A program made the position numbers and the translations under genes. The notes under the pieces were generated by a model. That model was not told the origin of the DNA. It did not search any database and worked only from the letters and a program-made list of their open reading frames with translations. From Synergistales bacterium (GTDB taxonomy: Bacteria; Synergistota; Synergistia; Synergistales; Synergistaceae): a stretch of 38,388 nt of DNA. The stretch's first letter is position 1. Every line of letters begins with the position of its first letter. The stretch is taken from contig BOCB01000009.1 in NCBI GenBank assembly GCA_026002695.1, positions 1 through 38,388 of the forward strand. The letters are read 5' to 3'. Positions 13,986 to 21,762 of this stretch are shown here, piece by piece.

Positions 13986-15194
13986 TTATTTTGCCTTCAT
14001 GTCGCCTATGGCTTGAGCCAAGCGCTTCGCTCCCTCTTCGAGATCGTCCGGGCGGGCGAAGGTGAAGCAGGCGCGGATGCAGTCCTCGCCGCCGCCGTTT
14101 GCGAAGAAGGCCGGCCCGTTGACGAACGCGACGCCCCGCTCGATGCCCTTCATAAAGAGCTCCTTGGAGTCCACGCCGGGAATTTTAACCCAGAAGAAGA
14201 AACCGCCCCGCGGAACCGCGTACTCGGCATCCTTCGGAAGGTGCTTGGCGAACACCTCGGCCATGCCTTGGCATTTCTTCGCGTAGTGGCTGACTATCTT
14301 GGGGAGGAATCCGTCGAGGTGCCCTTTCACGCAATATTCGGCGACGAGCGCCTGAGTGACAACGCTGGTGCAGAGGTCGGCGCCCTGCTTGACGAGCGTC
14401 ATCTTCTTGATTATCTCCGGAGAGCCGACTATCCACGCGACGCGCGCGCCGGGTGCGAGTATCTTCGAGAAGGAACAGGCGAACACCACGCGGTTCGAGT
14501 TGTCCATCGAGAATATCGTCGGCTCGTGCTCGCCCTCGTACCTGAGATGTCCGTAGGGGTCGTCCTCGAATATCAGCAGGTCGTACTTCTCGGCGATTTC
14601 GAGCAGCTTCTTGCGGCGCTCACCCGACAGCACCGCGCCGGACGGGTTCTGGAAGTTGACGATCGTGTAGATGAACTTTATCTTGACGCCGGATTTGCGG
14701 GCCTCCTCTATCTTTTCGGGCAGCAGGTCGGCGATCATGCCGTCCTTGTCGCACGGAACGGTTATGAAGCTCGCGCCCCTGTTGCGCATGGTGTGTATCG
14801 CGCCCGGATAGGTCGGGTCCTCGACGAGGATCGCGTCTCCCTTATCGATGAGCGCGGCGCAGAGCAAGTCCATGCCCTGCTGCGAGCCGGTTGTGATCAG
14901 CATTTCGTCGTAGTTCGTAACGCGGCCCATGCGTCCGGCCATCCATTCGGCCAGAAAATCCTTCAGCGGCCCGTAACCGTCCGTCGCGCCGTACTGGAGC
15001 ACGTCCATACCGTTGCGCCCGAGGACGATCGCCGCCGAAGCGAACTCGGCCACCGGAAAGGCCAGGGGATCGGGATTGCCTCCGGCGAACGATATTACGC
15101 CGGGTTTCTTCGTGTACTGCAAGAGTTCCCTTATAGGAGAAGGCTTGATGTTCATAGCCTGCTCCGAAAACAATTTGTCCCACTCTACGCTCAT
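13986..15194 (-). CDS. PLP-dependent aminotransferase (class I/II, LysN-like)
   Basis: A 402-residue fold-type I aminotransferase, of the group annotated as 2-aminoadipate transaminase or GntR-less MocR-type enzymes. Motifs: ISFAGGNPDPLAFP near residue 35, TTGSQQGMDL, EDPTYPGA, NFQNPSGAVLS, FEDDPYGHLRYEGE and the PLP Lys in FACSFSKILAPGARVAW. ATG 15194 follows AAGGGGG at good spacing. It probably transaminates an amino acid with 2-oxoglutarate, which suits the amino-acid fermentation common in this phylum. Substrate preference cannot be read off. It stands alone, facing the candidate small RNA. Confidence 0.88.
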   Translation of the reverse strand: MSVEWDKLFSEQAMNIKPSPIRELLQYTKKPGVISFAGGNPDPLAFPVAEFASAAIVLGRNGMDVLQYGATDGYGPLKDFLAEWMAGRMGRVTNYDEMLITTGSQQGMDLLCAALIDKGDAILVEDPTYPGAIHTMRNRGASFITVPCDKDGMIADLLPEKIEEARKSGVKIKFIYTIVNFQNPSGAVLSGERRKKLLEIAEKYDLLIFEDDPYGHLRYEGEHEPTIFSMDNSNRVVFACSFSKILAPGARVAWIVGSPEIIKKMTLVKQGADLCTSVVTQALVAEYCVKGHLDGFLPKIVSHYAKKCQGMAEVFAKHLPKDAEYAVPRGGFFFWVKIPGVDSKELFMKGIERGVAFVNGPAFFANGGGEDCIRACFTFARPDDLEEGAKRLAQAIGDMKAK

Positions 15195-15298
15195 AATACG
15201 TGCCCCCTTAATAAAATATCAAAAATTATAAAATTATAAAATATCAAAACCGCCGGGGCTCCTCGCCCCCACGCCCCGGCAAGGGAGCGTACCCCCCT

Positions 15299-15400
15299 TG
15301 ATTAATTAGTCAAAATGGGATTTAGCCGTTTTGAAACGCAGAGCCGGCCGGGTTTTTATCGTTGCCCTTCAGGCTTCTGACAATAAATCAGCGTTTACTT
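15299..15400. repeat. AT-rich dispersed repeat, near full-length copy
   Basis: It runs from TGATTAATTAGTCAAAATGG through GCCGTTTTGAAACGCAGAGC and GTTTTTATCGTTGCCCTTC to AATAAATCAGCGTTTACTT. The right end is the inverted form of the left end seen at 17072 (AAGTAAGCGCTGATTAATT). It is a MITE-like, non-coding unit of about 105 bases. Upstream, a GC-rich stretch (15252-15298) fills the rest of the 15195-15430 spacer. Confidence 0.75.
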
Positions 15401-15430
15401 ATTATAGCGCAATTTTCACGCGATTAAAAA

Positions 15431-16201
15431 TCACACGTTCAGGAAATCGCCGTGTGACGCCTCGGCGACGGCGGCGGCTTTTCCCTTTCCGAACAGCTCG
15501 GCGAAGTCGGACATGGCCTTGCGGATTACGGCGCGTCCCTTTACGAGGCCGACGCTCAGGCAGAGCTCCCTCCCGAACGTGTGCAGCATGTGTCCGCAGT
15601 GGTAGAGGAAGTCCTTCGTCACCCTGTCCGCCACGACAGCCCGCTTCTCCGCGATGAATTTCTCCTCTTCCGGCGTGATATTGCAGTCAAGCCAGAGATA
15701 TTCGCAGCTCGCGTCTCCGTGCGACAGGACGCCGCCCATATCGAAACGGATGTCGGGATTGAAGCCGCCGACCAAAAAGAAGTCCGCGGCCCGGCAGTAA
15801 AGGGCTCCGTATTCAAGCAGCCCGTGCGCCTTCCACGCGTCGCGCCAGGGGCAGAAGGTTACCCGCGTTGTGTAATGCGGCAGGAAGGAGGAGTCTCCCG
15901 CCCCGAACCATTTTTTTGAGTCCGCCCACTCGCCGTATATGAGGTAGCTTTCAGCCGAGAGAGGCTCTCCGTCGGCGAGGGCGCGCGTCGCCATGCGCAG
16001 CCCGCGTTCCCCGCAATACGCCCTCAGGCACGAGATTATGGTTTTTTCCCAATCCGGCCTGACGAATCCGGACACTTTGTCGCGGCGCATCTGCCCGATG
16101 CCGATTACCTCATGCGCCCTGCGGGCGATGAGCCCGTACAGTACCGCCGTTTCGTTGATGTAAAATTCGTCCGCGATATTTTTGCCGTCATGTTCGCTCA
16201 C
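15431..16201 (-). CDS. ATC hydrolase-like protein (L-2-amino-thiazoline-4-carboxylate hydrolase family)
   Basis: A 256-residue cytosolic protein resembling the ATC hydrolase family, whose founding member opens 2-amino-thiazoline-4-carboxylate on the way to cysteine. Family-like motifs are RVTFCPWRDAW, the YGALYCRAADFFLVGGFNPD stretch with its conserved Cys, and the following LSHGDASCEYLW. Start GTG 16201 is supported by GGGGGAG 6 bases upstream. Many family members have no known substrate, so I claim only the family. It is divergent from mgsA, with a copy of the AT-rich repeat between them. Confidence 0.7.
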   Translation of the reverse strand: MSEHDGKNIADEFYINETAVLYGLIARRAHEVIGIGQMRRDKVSGFVRPDWEKTIISCLRAYCGERGLRMATRALADGEPLSAESYLIYGEWADSKKWFGAGDSSFLPHYTTRVTFCPWRDAWKAHGLLEYGALYCRAADFFLVGGFNPDIRFDMGGVLSHGDASCEYLWLDCNITPEEEKFIAEKRAVVADRVTKDFLYHCGHMLHTFGRELCLSVGLVKGRAVIRKAMSDFAELFGKGKAAAVAEASHGDFLNV

Positions 16202-16231
16202 TGATACTCCCCCATATCTTTATAAAGAAAG

Positions 16232-16272
16232 GCTGATTTATTGTTAGGAGCCTAAAGGGTAAAGATAAAAAC
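16232..16272 (-). repeat. AT-rich dispersed repeat, right half
   Basis: GCTGATTTATTGTTAGGAGC, then CTAAAGGGTAAAGATAAAAAC. Same orientation as the copy at 7465. It lies just upstream of the mgsA promoter. Confidence 0.7.
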
Positions 16273-16285
16273 CGAACGCGGCGCT

Positions 16286-16314
16286 TTGACCGATGCGCTG
16301 CGAGAATATATGAT
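16286..16314 (+). promoter_or_regulatory. Predicted mgsA promoter
   Basis: TTGACC (16286-16291), 17 bases, TATGAT (16309-16314). The leader to TTG 16389 would be about 68 bases. Confidence 0.7.
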
Positions 16315-16388
16315 TATTATATACCAGAAAAATGTGCTATGATATTTAAGTGTATACGAATATGGAATTTCGAAAGGTGGCGCGGATT

Positions 16389-16901
16389 TTGGATAAGATT
16401 AAAAATATCGGCTTAGTGGCACACGACGCGAGAAAGGACGATTTGTTGGATTGGGTTCGGTTTAACGCGGGCAGATTGGTCAAGCACAATATAATTTCCA
16501 CCGGCACGACCGGCAAATTGGTTGGGGAGATGTTTGAGGAGATATTCAATGGCAAGGATATTACTTACAACATAACCAAGCTGAAATCAGGCCCTCTGGG
16601 CGGAGATCAGCAGATAGGCTCGCTTATAACGGAGGGCAAAATAGATATATTGATATTTTTGACCGACCCGATGACGACGCAGCCGCATGACGTCGACGTG
16701 AAAGCGCTCGTAAGATTGAGCACCGTCTATAATATCGCCATAGCCTGCACGAAATCCTCCGCTGATTTCATGATAAGCTCGAAGCTGTTTGACGAAGAGT
16801 ACAATCCGGTGCTGCCGGACTACGAGAGTTATCTGAAAAGGCTCGGGGAAAAAAATGACGAGCCGGAAACTCCCGAACCGCCTGAAGCCTCCGGCGATTA
16901 A
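16389..16901 (+). CDS. mgsA: Methylglyoxal synthase
   Basis: A 170-residue enzyme converting dihydroxyacetone phosphate to methylglyoxal and phosphate, a bypass relieving sugar-phosphate stress. Family motifs in order: IGLVAHDARKDDLLDW, STGTTGKL, KSGPLGGDQQIGSLI (catalytic Asp), FLTDPMTTQPHDVDVKALVR (catalytic His) and YNIAIACTKSSADFMISS. I start at TTG 16389 because GAAAGGTGG sits 8 bases upstream and the family begins only a few residues before LVAHD. A GTG at 16350 would add 13 unsupported residues. The C-terminal tail is extended and acidic (ETPEPPEAS). The C-terminal half is canonical, so activity is expected. Confidence 0.93.
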   Translation: MDKIKNIGLVAHDARKDDLLDWVRFNAGRLVKHNIISTGTTGKLVGEMFEEIFNGKDITYNITKLKSGPLGGDQQIGSLITEGKIDILIFLTDPMTTQPHDVDVKALVRLSTVYNIAIACTKSSADFMISSKLFDEEYNPVLPDYESYLKRLGEKNDEPETPEPPEASGD

Positions 16902-17005
16902 GCGGCCGCCCTTTATTCCGTGCCTTGCGTGAAATACCGGACAGCGGCGATGAGTACGGCTGTCGGTACGCGCGGCGCGGATATATAGGCGTCTGCCCTC
17001 CGGCC

Positions 17006-17036
17006 TTTCGGTTTGTCCGCTGGCGACAAACCGAAA
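17006..17036. terminator. Bidirectional hairpin between mgsA and the FIST/kinase operon
   Basis: A 12-bp perfect stem TTTCGGTTTGTC/GACAAACCGAAA with a 7-base loop, in the spacer between convergent genes. The A- and T-rich ends of the stem fit a two-way terminator, though no long U-run follows. Confidence 0.6.
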
Positions 17037-17071
17037 AGTCTTGCCGTTGTGGCCGCGCGCTTTTTGATCCC

Positions 17072-17131
17072 AAGTAAGCGCTGATTAATTAGCCAAAATA
17101 AAATTTCGCCGTTTTGAGATGTAGAGCCGGT
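17072..17131 (+). repeat. AT-rich dispersed repeat, left half
   Basis: AAGTAAGCGCTGATTAATTA, then GCCAAAATAAAATTTCGCCG and TTTTGAGATGTAGAGCCGG. It matches the left part of 15299-15400 and ends directly at the stop codon of the kinase gene. Confidence 0.75.
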
Positions 17132-19525
17132 TCAGTCTTTACCCAACAACATCTTTACCGCGTCAGCCGCCCTTGTAAATTCCGCCGCGAGGATGAGCTC
17201 ATCCAGCTCGGCCACCGTCTCCCGCATATTTGGCTCAAGCCGCAAGCCCTGTAATGTTAGCAGTTCGCCGTCTATTCCATCCATGTTTTCCGTTTCTAAG
17301 GCTTCTTTCAGCCTCTTCAGCGAATCGAGGGCCAGAGGGGTCTCAAAGTTCCCGCCCTCGGGGCGAAGTTTCGCAAGCGCGGCTTTAATCCGGGCGGCAA
17401 GCGCGGTCAGGTTTTCGCGGAACTGCGCGATATTACCGCCGATTGCCGCCATATCTCCCTTGCGCCCGGCGTCTTCTAAGCGCGCGGCGGCTTGCGACAG
17501 GTCCTCGGCGCCTATGTTCGCCAGACCGCTTTTCATGGCGTGAACCTGGGTGATAAAGGATTGCGCGTCCGCTTTTCCGGGTATTTTTTCAAAATAAGGG
17601 AGGCGGGACTCCGCGTCACGGCAAAACATTTCCAGCACGCCGAGATATTGCTCGCGCAGGCCGCCGATCCCGGCAATCCCGGCGGCGGTGTCCACGCCCT
17701 CAATATCCGGCTCAATATCCGGGGAGAAAGAAGCCGGCTCCGGGGGAGAGCCGTCGCCGGCGGCGTCCGATATACGCGCTTCCGCGCGTTTTGAGACGGG
17801 AAGCCACTTTTCCATGATCTCGCACAATTTTGAGGTATCTATGGGTTTTGAGAGAAAGTCGTCGAAGCCGTTCTGCAAAAACATCTCCCTCATGCCGGAC
17901 ACCGCGTTCGCCGTCAGCGCGACGATGGGTATCCGGCCGTATTGCTCGCCCTCCATGGCTCGTATGGCCGCGGCGGTCTCTATGCCGTCCATGTCGGGCA
18001 TCATGTGATCCATGAACACAAGGTCAAAGGGGCGTTCTCTCACCAGCTCGATAGCCTCGCGTCCGCTCAGGCAGGAGATCACGCTTGTTTTCCACGGAGC
18101 CAGCAGTCCCTCGGCCACGAGCAGGTTGCTGGGCAGATCGTCAACGACCAGCACAGAGGCCTCGGGCGCGATGAAGCTGATAGTTGGAGCGGAATGGCGG
18201 GAGTCCGTCTTGCCGTCTATCTCTCCCATCGGACTCCAGTCCGTAACGGATTGCAAGAGCGTTGCCGTAAAGGCGGAGCCTTTGCCGTACTCGCTCTCCG
18301 CGGCGACGTCGCCGCCCATAGCCCGGCACAATTCGCGCGTTATAGCCAACCCAAGCCCTGTGCCTTCGACGTTCCTGTGGCGCGTTTCCTCGATGCGCAC
18401 AAAATTGCCGAACAGCAGGGGCATATCCTCGGCTCTGATACCGACGCCGCTGTCCTCGACGGTGAAGGTCAGGCGGATTTCCGTATCGCTCACCGGCTCG
18501 CCGGAGGCGGAAAATTCGATGAAACCGTTTTTCGTGTACTTCACCGCGTTGGAGAGCAGGTTAAGCAAAACCTGCCGGACACGGTTCCCGTCGCCGGTCA
18601 TGTAAGCGGGCAGCGCGCGGTCTATTTCCGTGATGAATTTAATCGGCGCTTCGGCGAGCTGCACGCGGATGATGGTGAGCGCGTCGTTCAGCAGGGAGGC
18701 CGTTTCATACCGGGCGGAGTTTAGCAAAAAGCCGCCCGTCTCGATTTTGGAAAAATCCAGAATGTCGTTGATAATGGAAAGTAAGTTCGAGCCCGCGTTC
18801 CTGATGCCCGCGATGTATTCGAGGCACTTGGGCTTGCCGAACTCGCGCTGCGCGAGTTCGCTCATGCCGATAATGGCGTTCATCGGCGAACGGATCTCAT
18901 GGCTCATATGCGCCAGAAAAGAGCTCTTTGCCTTGGAAGCGGCTTCCGCTTTCTCCTTGGCTTGAACCAAGTCGGTGGTGTCGTGCAGAAGTATCATTAC
19001 GCCGTCCATCGTTTCCGAAGCGTCGGTCATGGGAGTCACGTAAACCGAATAAAAGCGCGTCTCGCCTCTGCGTCCGATATCGAGCTTCATGTCCGCCTGC
19101 GTCGGCGTCTTGTTTGCCTTGGCCGCTTTCAGTAATTCCTTTAACGTCTCCGCCGAGGACTCCTCCGTAAAATAAGGCGTGAACAGATCAAAAAACGCCA
19201 CTCTCCTCAGCTCGTCGGTGTTCGGCGATAGAGCGGCGAGGCGCATAAATTTGTTTGAGCAGTACGCGAAGCGGTCCTCGTTATCCAACAGCAGGATGAT
19301 ATTGATGCTGTTTTTGAGCAGCATGTTGAGATATTTTTCCTGCCGGTTTTTTTCTGACTGAAGCGCGGCGTAATACTTCGCGCGCGTCCGCGAAACCACC
19401 TCCGCCATATCCATAGTGTTTTTCAGCAAGGAGGACTCGCGCTTCAGTTTTTTTATCTGCAAATTGAGCGCCGCTATTGTCGCCGCGGCGTCACTCTCTC
19501 CGATGCCTGCCGCGGTATCGCTCAT
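17132..19525 (-). CDS. Hybrid histidine kinase with PAS, receiver and Hpt domains
   Basis: A 797-residue cytosolic hybrid kinase. Order: an N-terminal coiled-coil (about residues 15-70), a PAS-like domain (70-185), HisKA with His209 in MSHEIRSPMNA, HATPase (N box LLSNAVKYT, G1 EDSGVGI, G2 GTGLGLAI), a receiver with Asp506 in FMDHMMPDMDG, and an Hpt domain with His662 in QVHAMKSGLANIG. It thus carries a complete internal phosphorelay and lacks only the final response regulator. The ATG starts one base after the FIST stop, so it is translationally coupled to the sensor gene upstream. The obvious reading is that FIST supplies the input. The Hpt might also serve the kinase at 7517, which lacks one. 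Confidence 0.92.
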   Translation of the reverse strand: MSDTAAGIGESDAAATIAALNLQIKKLKRESSLLKNTMDMAEVVSRTRAKYYAALQSEKNRQEKYLNMLLKNSINIILLLDNEDRFAYCSNKFMRLAALSPNTDELRRVAFFDLFTPYFTEESSAETLKELLKAAKANKTPTQADMKLDIGRRGETRFYSVYVTPMTDASETMDGVMILLHDTTDLVQAKEKAEAASKAKSSFLAHMSHEIRSPMNAIIGMSELAQREFGKPKCLEYIAGIRNAGSNLLSIINDILDFSKIETGGFLLNSARYETASLLNDALTIIRVQLAEAPIKFITEIDRALPAYMTGDGNRVRQVLLNLLSNAVKYTKNGFIEFSASGEPVSDTEIRLTFTVEDSGVGIRAEDMPLLFGNFVRIEETRHRNVEGTGLGLAITRELCRAMGGDVAAESEYGKGSAFTATLLQSVTDWSPMGEIDGKTDSRHSAPTISFIAPEASVLVVDDLPSNLLVAEGLLAPWKTSVISCLSGREAIELVRERPFDLVFMDHMMPDMDGIETAAAIRAMEGEQYGRIPIVALTANAVSGMREMFLQNGFDDFLSKPIDTSKLCEIMEKWLPVSKRAEARISDAAGDGSPPEPASFSPDIEPDIEGVDTAAGIAGIGGLREQYLGVLEMFCRDAESRLPYFEKIPGKADAQSFITQVHAMKSGLANIGAEDLSQAAARLEDAGRKGDMAAIGGNIAQFRENLTALAARIKAALAKLRPEGGNFETPLALDSLKRLKEALETENMDGIDGELLTLQGLRLEPNMRETVAELDELILAAEFTRAADAVKMLLGKD

Positions 19526-19526
19526 T

Positions 19527-20681
19527 TCATAATATGCAGGCTATCGTCGTGTAACTGTGAAAGCGGTTTACCAGTTCGCCCTTACCGTTCCTCGCCGGGC
19601 ATAACTCGCCGCCGCTGTACATCAGCAGGTATGTAAACGATTCGTCCAAGCAGCCGGCAATCGCCTCCATTTCAGCGTGGAACTGCGCCCCCAATGTCCA
19701 CTTGCGCGCGATGCAGGAGAAGAGCAGCATATTGCGTGACCGGGGATTTTCCGCCGCCGCGGTCAGCGTATCCCTTGCCGAACTCGTTACGAAATCCATC
19801 TCGAAATTGGAAAAACCGACCTCCGATCCTTCGGGCATCGCGCCGTAGAAGGATATGTGCCCGTTGTCCAGCATCTTGTAGGGCGAGCGCACGACGCGGG
19901 AGCCGTCTTTCATGGTTATGACGAAAGGAATGGAGGCTACTCCGGCTACATTCCCGCGCGCGACGATGCCGAGGGACTCCAGATAGTCGATCGCGGACTT
20001 GCCGTTTATCTCCCAAACCTCGTTTCCGACAGAGCGCGTTATTACGGCTTTGTGAGAGACGACCCGTTCCTCCGGAGTGGAAGTGCGGAAAAATTCCGGC
20101 CTCACATCGCCGTATAGGGCGATGAGAGTGACGGAGTCGGAGCTCCAGACGCCGTTAAAACATGTATAAATACCGCTGAAATCAGGATTATGAGTGAACG
20201 CGAGCGTACCGAAAACAGGCACTCCGCCGGATACCGAGTCAAGCGCCTCTATCAGGTCGTCGCCGCTGACGTTCGGCGTTACGGGCGCGACGGTAAGGAG
20301 CAAAGCCGGCGTCTCGGACGCGGAGGGGGCGAGCCGCGAGTACAGCTCTTTCATGGGTTCCACGGCATCGCCGGTAACGGGGGCGCTCGTTCCCGCCCTG
20401 AACGTAACGTCGTCGCTCGTTAGTACGGTCAGCGCGAGCGTTAGGTTCCCCATCACGCCGGGAAGCGCTACGTCGGAGGTAGTGCCGCCTACGACGTCGA
20501 ACGGCAGCGCGTCGCTCAAAGCCTTTACCACGCCGGTTTCCAGAAACTCGGAGTAAAAATAAGTTATCCCGACGGAGTTGCGCATAAGATTACGCTCTAT
20601 GTCTAATTGCCCCAAAACTTCCGCAACGGCGGCGTCAACATCGTCGAGTTCATTTGTGTAAGCGGTAAGCATCTTAATCAT
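19527..20681 (-). CDS. FIST domain sensory protein
   Basis: A 384-residue protein built of FIST N and FIST C domains, a ligand-sensing module of signal proteins proposed to bind small molecules such as amino acids. The N-terminal part has VGITYFYSEFLE and FDVVGGTTSDVALPG. The C-terminal part has GAMPEGSEVGFSNFEMD, LLFSCIARKWTLGAQFHAEM and LMYSGGELCPARNGKGELVN followed by RFHSYTTIACIL, typical of the family end. It is first in an operon with the hybrid kinase one base downstream. ATG 20681 follows AAGGAG. No transmembrane segment or output domain is present, so it must act through a partner. Confidence 0.85.
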   Translation of the reverse strand: MIKMLTAYTNELDDVDAAVAEVLGQLDIERNLMRNSVGITYFYSEFLETGVVKALSDALPFDVVGGTTSDVALPGVMGNLTLALTVLTSDDVTFRAGTSAPVTGDAVEPMKELYSRLAPSASETPALLLTVAPVTPNVSGDDLIEALDSVSGGVPVFGTLAFTHNPDFSGIYTCFNGVWSSDSVTLIALYGDVRPEFFRTSTPEERVVSHKAVITRSVGNEVWEINGKSAIDYLESLGIVARGNVAGVASIPFVITMKDGSRVVRSPYKMLDNGHISFYGAMPEGSEVGFSNFEMDFVTSSARDTLTAAAENPRSRNMLLFSCIARKWTLGAQFHAEMEAIAGCLDESFTYLLMYSGGELCPARNGKGELVNRFHSYTTIACIL

Positions 20682-20769
20682 GAGCGTCTCCTTATCCGTT
20701 CCGTCAGGTTGTCCGTGGACAAATTCCTCGAATCAGCGCTTCATTAAAAATTGATATTGATGTTGAGTT

Positions 20770-20797
20770 ATTATACCCAAAAACAATAGAAAAACAA
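20770..20797 (-). promoter_or_regulatory. Predicted promoter of the FIST-kinase operon
   Basis: On the minus strand TTGTTT (20797-20792), 16 bases, TATAAT (20775-20770). A fragment of the AT-rich repeat end (AAGCGCTGATT on the minus strand, near 20726-20736) lies in the leader. Confidence 0.6.
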
Positions 20798-20938
20798 TGG
20801 TATTGTGAAAAATATTGCCCGGTGTGCCTCAGGGAAACGGCCGAACACGCATGGGTGAAAATGGAACACGGGCGGCAGGATGCCGCCCCTGCAATCCCGT
20901 TCCGTTTGCGCGTCGGACACGCGGTTGTAAAATTTTCC

Positions 20939-20964
20939 TTGACAAATCAAACGATTGATATAAT
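20939..20964 (+). promoter_or_regulatory. Possible promoter before the tetranucleotide-repeat ORF
   Basis: TTGACA (20939-20944) and TATAAT (20959-20964) are both consensus but only 14 bases apart. TAATAA at 20961 gives 16. It would need an unusual spacing or the weaker -10. Confidence 0.4.
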
Positions 20965-21019
20965 AATTATCACCAACATGACAGTGAGTAATATTTTCAA
21001 GGAGAGGGGATCTGTGCGG

Positions 21020-21130
21020 ATGTTCAACGAAGTTGCAAAAATAAATCAGGCAAATTTGCAAAAACCTCTTGACAAACTCGCGGAGGATGTCATATTCGTT
21101 CGTTCGTTCGTTCGTTCGTTCGTTCGTTGA
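21020..21130 (+). CDS. Small ORF ending in a TTCG tetranucleotide tract
   Basis: A 36-residue ORF (MFNEVAKINQANLQKPLDKL, then AEDVIFVRSFVRSFVR). AAGGAGAGGGGA lies 9 bases upstream and a promoter-like sequence precedes it. The last third is made of a TTCG repeat, so a change of repeat number would alter the frame beyond it. In one other frame the reading continues to 21386, but that extension runs through a GC-rich intergenic-type palindrome and may not be real coding sequence. It is either a truncated gene or a contingency-type locus. I recognise no family. The 20682-21376 stretch holds nothing else convincing apart from short GC-rich inverted repeats near 20870 and 21180. Confidence 0.4.
   Translation: MFNEVAKINQANLQKPLDKLAEDVIFVRSFVRSFVR
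21095..21128 (+). repeat. Tetranucleotide tract, 8.5 units of TTCG
   Basis: A perfect run of TTCG over 34 bases inside the small ORF, prone to slipped-strand changes of four bases. Confidence 0.97.
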
Positions 21131-21376
21131 TGCTTATTCTGTAAAAGTATCACCCTTAGCAGAATCTTCCGGTTTCCTTCCCCGGGCGGCGAACGGTCGC
21201 CCCTGCCGTAAAACTCAAACCCGACAATTTTTCGTAAAACCCAACCTTTTTCACGCGCGTAATTGTGCGCCGCGTGTTTTTTCGCCGCGCGTTTTTTGCG
21301 GAGACGTTGTGCGCAGCGTTTCTACCGTGGTGCGTTTGCGCGGAACGGGCACTTGCGGTTCTTTCGGTGACTCGCC

Positions 21377-21598
21377 GTGTATGTGAGCGAGTTCTTAGCC
21401 GCGGATCGTATGCGCGCCGAGTCGGCGCGCTATCGGGAGCCGCGTTTGCGCGAGCTTTTGCGCAAAAAGCTGGCCGAGTGCTCTTGTTTAGCTTTTACAC
21501 CGGATGGGTATCCCGATCGGGTTGTCGTATGCTCGAAGGCCGCCTATCTGTTGCAATGCTCGAACGGGAACTGGGGGTGGTTGTTGAAGCGCCGATAA
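21377..21598 (+). CDS. Hypothetical small protein upstream of surface protein B
   Basis: A possible 73-residue protein from GTG 21377 (SEFLAADRMRAESARYREPR, charged helix RLRELLRKKLAEC, then DGYPDRVVVCSKAAYLLQCS and WGWLLKRR). The amphipathic helix and even codon use suggest coding, but there is no clear RBS and no family is recognised. It ends 7 bases before the conserved leader of surface protein B, so it may be linked to that locus. The matching position next to copy A lies outside the window. Confidence 0.35.
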   Translation: MYVSEFLAADRMRAESARYREPRLRELLRKKLAECSCLAFTPDGYPDRVVVCSKAAYLLQCSNGNWGWLLKRR

Positions 21599-21605
21599 AC
21601 TGACC

Positions 21606-21762
21606 GGGGCGCGATGCCTCCGATGCGGTATGTAATTTGGGTGATTTTTGGGTTTTTTGAGAAAGGAAAGTGATTTACAACATGAGAATGGCAAAAAGAT
21701 TCGGGTTGGTACTCATGGTACTGGCCCTCTTGGTCTCCTTCGCGGGCAGCGCGACGGCGGCA
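21606..21762 (+). repeat. 5' flank of surface-protein cassette, copy B
   Basis: Near-identical to 1-155: shared GGGGCGCGATGCCTCCGATG leader, RBS region and signal-peptide codons. Confidence 0.85.

Noticed and set aside
13980..15239. Long plus-strand reading frame of about 419 codons
   Set aside because: Antisense shadow of the aminotransferase at 13986-15194, which has clear PLP motifs, an RBS and start.
21138..21386. Real protein extension in the frame beyond the TTCG tract
   Set aside because: The translation is low in hydrophobic order, runs through a GC-rich inverted repeat typical of spacers here and has no family resemblance. Kept only as a possibility in the findings.
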